Shown: positions 6,823 to 7,686 of the stretch, one piece after another | Position numbering within the stretch: position 1 is the stretch's first letter | How the letters are laid out: every line of letters begins with the position of its first letter | Source: Candidatus Aminicenantes bacterium UBA4085 | GTDB taxonomy: Bacteria > Acidobacteriota > Aminicenantia > Aminicenantales > UBA4085 | Reading direction: 5' to 3' | Assembly: GCA_002383325.1 (NCBI GenBank) | Contig: DFYJ01000096.1 | Location: 1 to 7,686 of the forward strand | DNA: 7,686 nucleotides | The notes under the pieces: generated by a model | Databases searched by the model: none | What the model was told of the DNA's origin: nothing | The model's input: the letters and a program-made list of their open reading frames with translations, nothing else | Made by a program: the position numbers and the translations under genes

Positions 6823-7283
6823 TCATCCCTCCTTCCCGTCTTGCGCAGCATTGCCCAGACTGCCGCCGCCGCGGCAGCGACAACCAACGCCTCGCGCACC
6901 AGGGCAGCGGCACCGCCGCTCGGATGCACGGCGCCCTCAACAGCGGCGGGACCAGGAGCATTCGAGGTGACAATGAAGACAACCACGATGAACACAACGA
7001 GTGTCAGCGCAGCCCCCAGCGCCACGGCACCCCCAGAGAACGCGGGCACTTCGTCGCGTGCACAGGTACGGGAGACACCCCAACGGAGAAAGAGCACAAG
7101 GACGGCTCCCGCAAGAAGACCACCGACGCCAACCTCGGTCGCCCCTGCAACAAACATAGCCACGGCGAAGAGCCCGAGCACCAGCCCCGCGAACAGAGGA
7201 AAAGACGTCATCTGACGCATCTCGAGCACAACTACGCCGACCACGGCACACAGCGCAAGCAACACGGTCACCAGTATATCCAT
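6819..7283 (-). CDS. MbhD/MrpA-C-terminus-like (DUF4040-type) membrane subunit, possibly fused with a second small subunit
   Basis: The product is 154 aa. The first part has three hydrophobic segments (about residues 3-20, 27-48 and 50-65), and the sequence MTSFPLFAGLVLGLFAVAMFVAGATEVGVGG resembles the DUF4040 unit found as MbhD or in the MrpA C-terminus, including the Thr-Glu of its conserved motif. After a short polar stretch (66-80) come another strong helix (about 82-104) and a final one (about 128-147). MbhD alone is near 95 aa, so the extra two helices may represent a fused MbhE-like partner, although the second half shows no clear family motif. The ATG at 7283 is preferred because AGGA lies 8 nt upstream; an earlier in-frame start at 7316 lies inside the preceding gene. 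Spacing is 10 nt from the gene before and 4 nt overlap with the gene after. Confidence 0.65.
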   Translation of the reverse strand: MDILVTVLLALCAVVGVVVLEMRQMTSFPLFAGLVLGLFAVAMFVAGATEVGVGGLLAGAVLVLFLRWGVSRTCARDEVPAFSGGAVALGAALTLVVFIVVVFIVTSNAPGPAAVEGAVHPSGGAAALVREALVVAAAAAAVWAMLRKTGRRDE

Positions 7284-7293
7284 ACTTACTGTC

Positions 7294-7686
7294 CTATGAG
7301 GCCAACACCACCACAAGTAGTATCACCACGGCCCAGACCACCCAGGCGACGTACGACGACAGCCGTCCGTTGTGTGCGGCACTCAGCATGCGGCCGATCG
7401 GCCAGACAATCCCGCCAATCCGCCGAATATCGAAGGCTCCTGCTTCACCCTTGTCATAGAGCGTGCTCAGAAGCGGCAGTCGCCTGATACTGTCGTAGAA
7501 CTCCGTACCAAGCACACGGGTATCCGCAACACCCCGATTCCGAGCATATGACGTACTGAGCGACTCGCCGGAGCCCTCGCCTGACGTCTCACCGCCGAGA
7601 TACACGGACACCGTCCGAATCTTCCTCTGCAGGGACAGGCGATAGAGGCCGTAGCCGAGCAACAGGGAGAGCAACAGGAGAGCGGT
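7294..7686 (-). CDS. NuoL/HyfB/MrpA-like antiporter subunit, C-terminal 130 residues (start beyond window)
   Basis: The frame is open to the right edge, so this is the 3' end of a larger gene. The visible part begins with a membrane helix (LLSLLLGYGLYRL), then a loop with YLGGE, then the stretch LGTEFYDSIRRLPLLSTLYDKGEAGAFDI. This is the amphipathic region typical near the end of NuoL-type subunits. A final helix follows (YVAWVVWAVVILLVVVL). A TTG inside the frame near 7674 could be mistaken for a start, but the coding sequence plainly continues beyond it. It precedes the MbhD-like gene by 10 nt and is probably the first membrane-arm gene of the visible operon. NuoL, HyfB and MrpA-type assignments cannot be separated from this fragment. 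Confidence 0.75.
   Translation of the reverse strand, partial: TALLLLSLLLGYGLYRLSLQRKIRTVSVYLGGETSGEGSGESLSTSYARNRGVADTRVLGTEFYDSIRRLPLLSTLYDKGEAGAFDIRRIGGIVWPIGRMLSAAHNGRLSSYVAWVVWAVVILLVVVLAS

Overview
The window appears to contain two unrelated blocks joined at a tRNA-Ala gene (about 4268-4343). All supported genes lie on the minus strand, so they are read from the right edge towards base 1. No gene-free stretch exceeds about 120 bases.

Left block (1-4267): very GC-rich, with strongly G/C-ending codons. In reading order it holds a GH116-family glycoside hydrolase made as an outer-membrane-type lipoprotein (4148-1449), a TetR-like ligand-binding domain that has lost its DNA-binding half (1427-957), an ECF sigma factor (889-248), and the start of its overlapping zinc-finger anti-sigma factor (251 to the window edge). 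A lipobox enzyme plus an ECF/anti-sigma pair suits a Gram-negative polysaccharide user. The style resembles Acidobacteriota/Aminicenantes, but that is an impression and not a measured result. The hydrolase gene has its own plausible promoter with a perfect palindrome between the -35 and -10 boxes, and a hairpin in its leader.

Right block (4344-7686): a tightly packed membrane-arm operon of the complex I / Mrp antiporter / group 4 hydrogenase superfamily. In order it holds the C-terminus of a NuoL-like subunit (edge to 7294), an MbhD-like small membrane protein (7283-6819), an MrpC/NuoK-like subunit (6822-6523), a NuoN/MrpD-like antiporter subunit (6526-5075) and a NuoI-like two-cluster ferredoxin with an extra pair of CxxC motifs (5071-4457). 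Genes overlap by 4 nt or are spaced by 3-10 nt, which suggests translational coupling. The complex would couple ferredoxin-side electron transfer to ion pumping. Its catalytic subunits are not in the window. A hairpin follows the last gene, and then a good sigma70 promoter drives the tRNA.

Junction: the tRNA reads as tRNA-Ala(CGC) with good D, anticodon and T arms, but its acceptor strands (GGGGATA and AACGTCC) do not pair properly. Each strand looks like half of a different, otherwise normal, alanine tRNA. With the change of gene style on either side, the simplest reading is a chimeric assembly join, or a recombination event, inside a conserved tRNA gene. Linkage between the two blocks should not be trusted until reads across 4268-4343 are examined.
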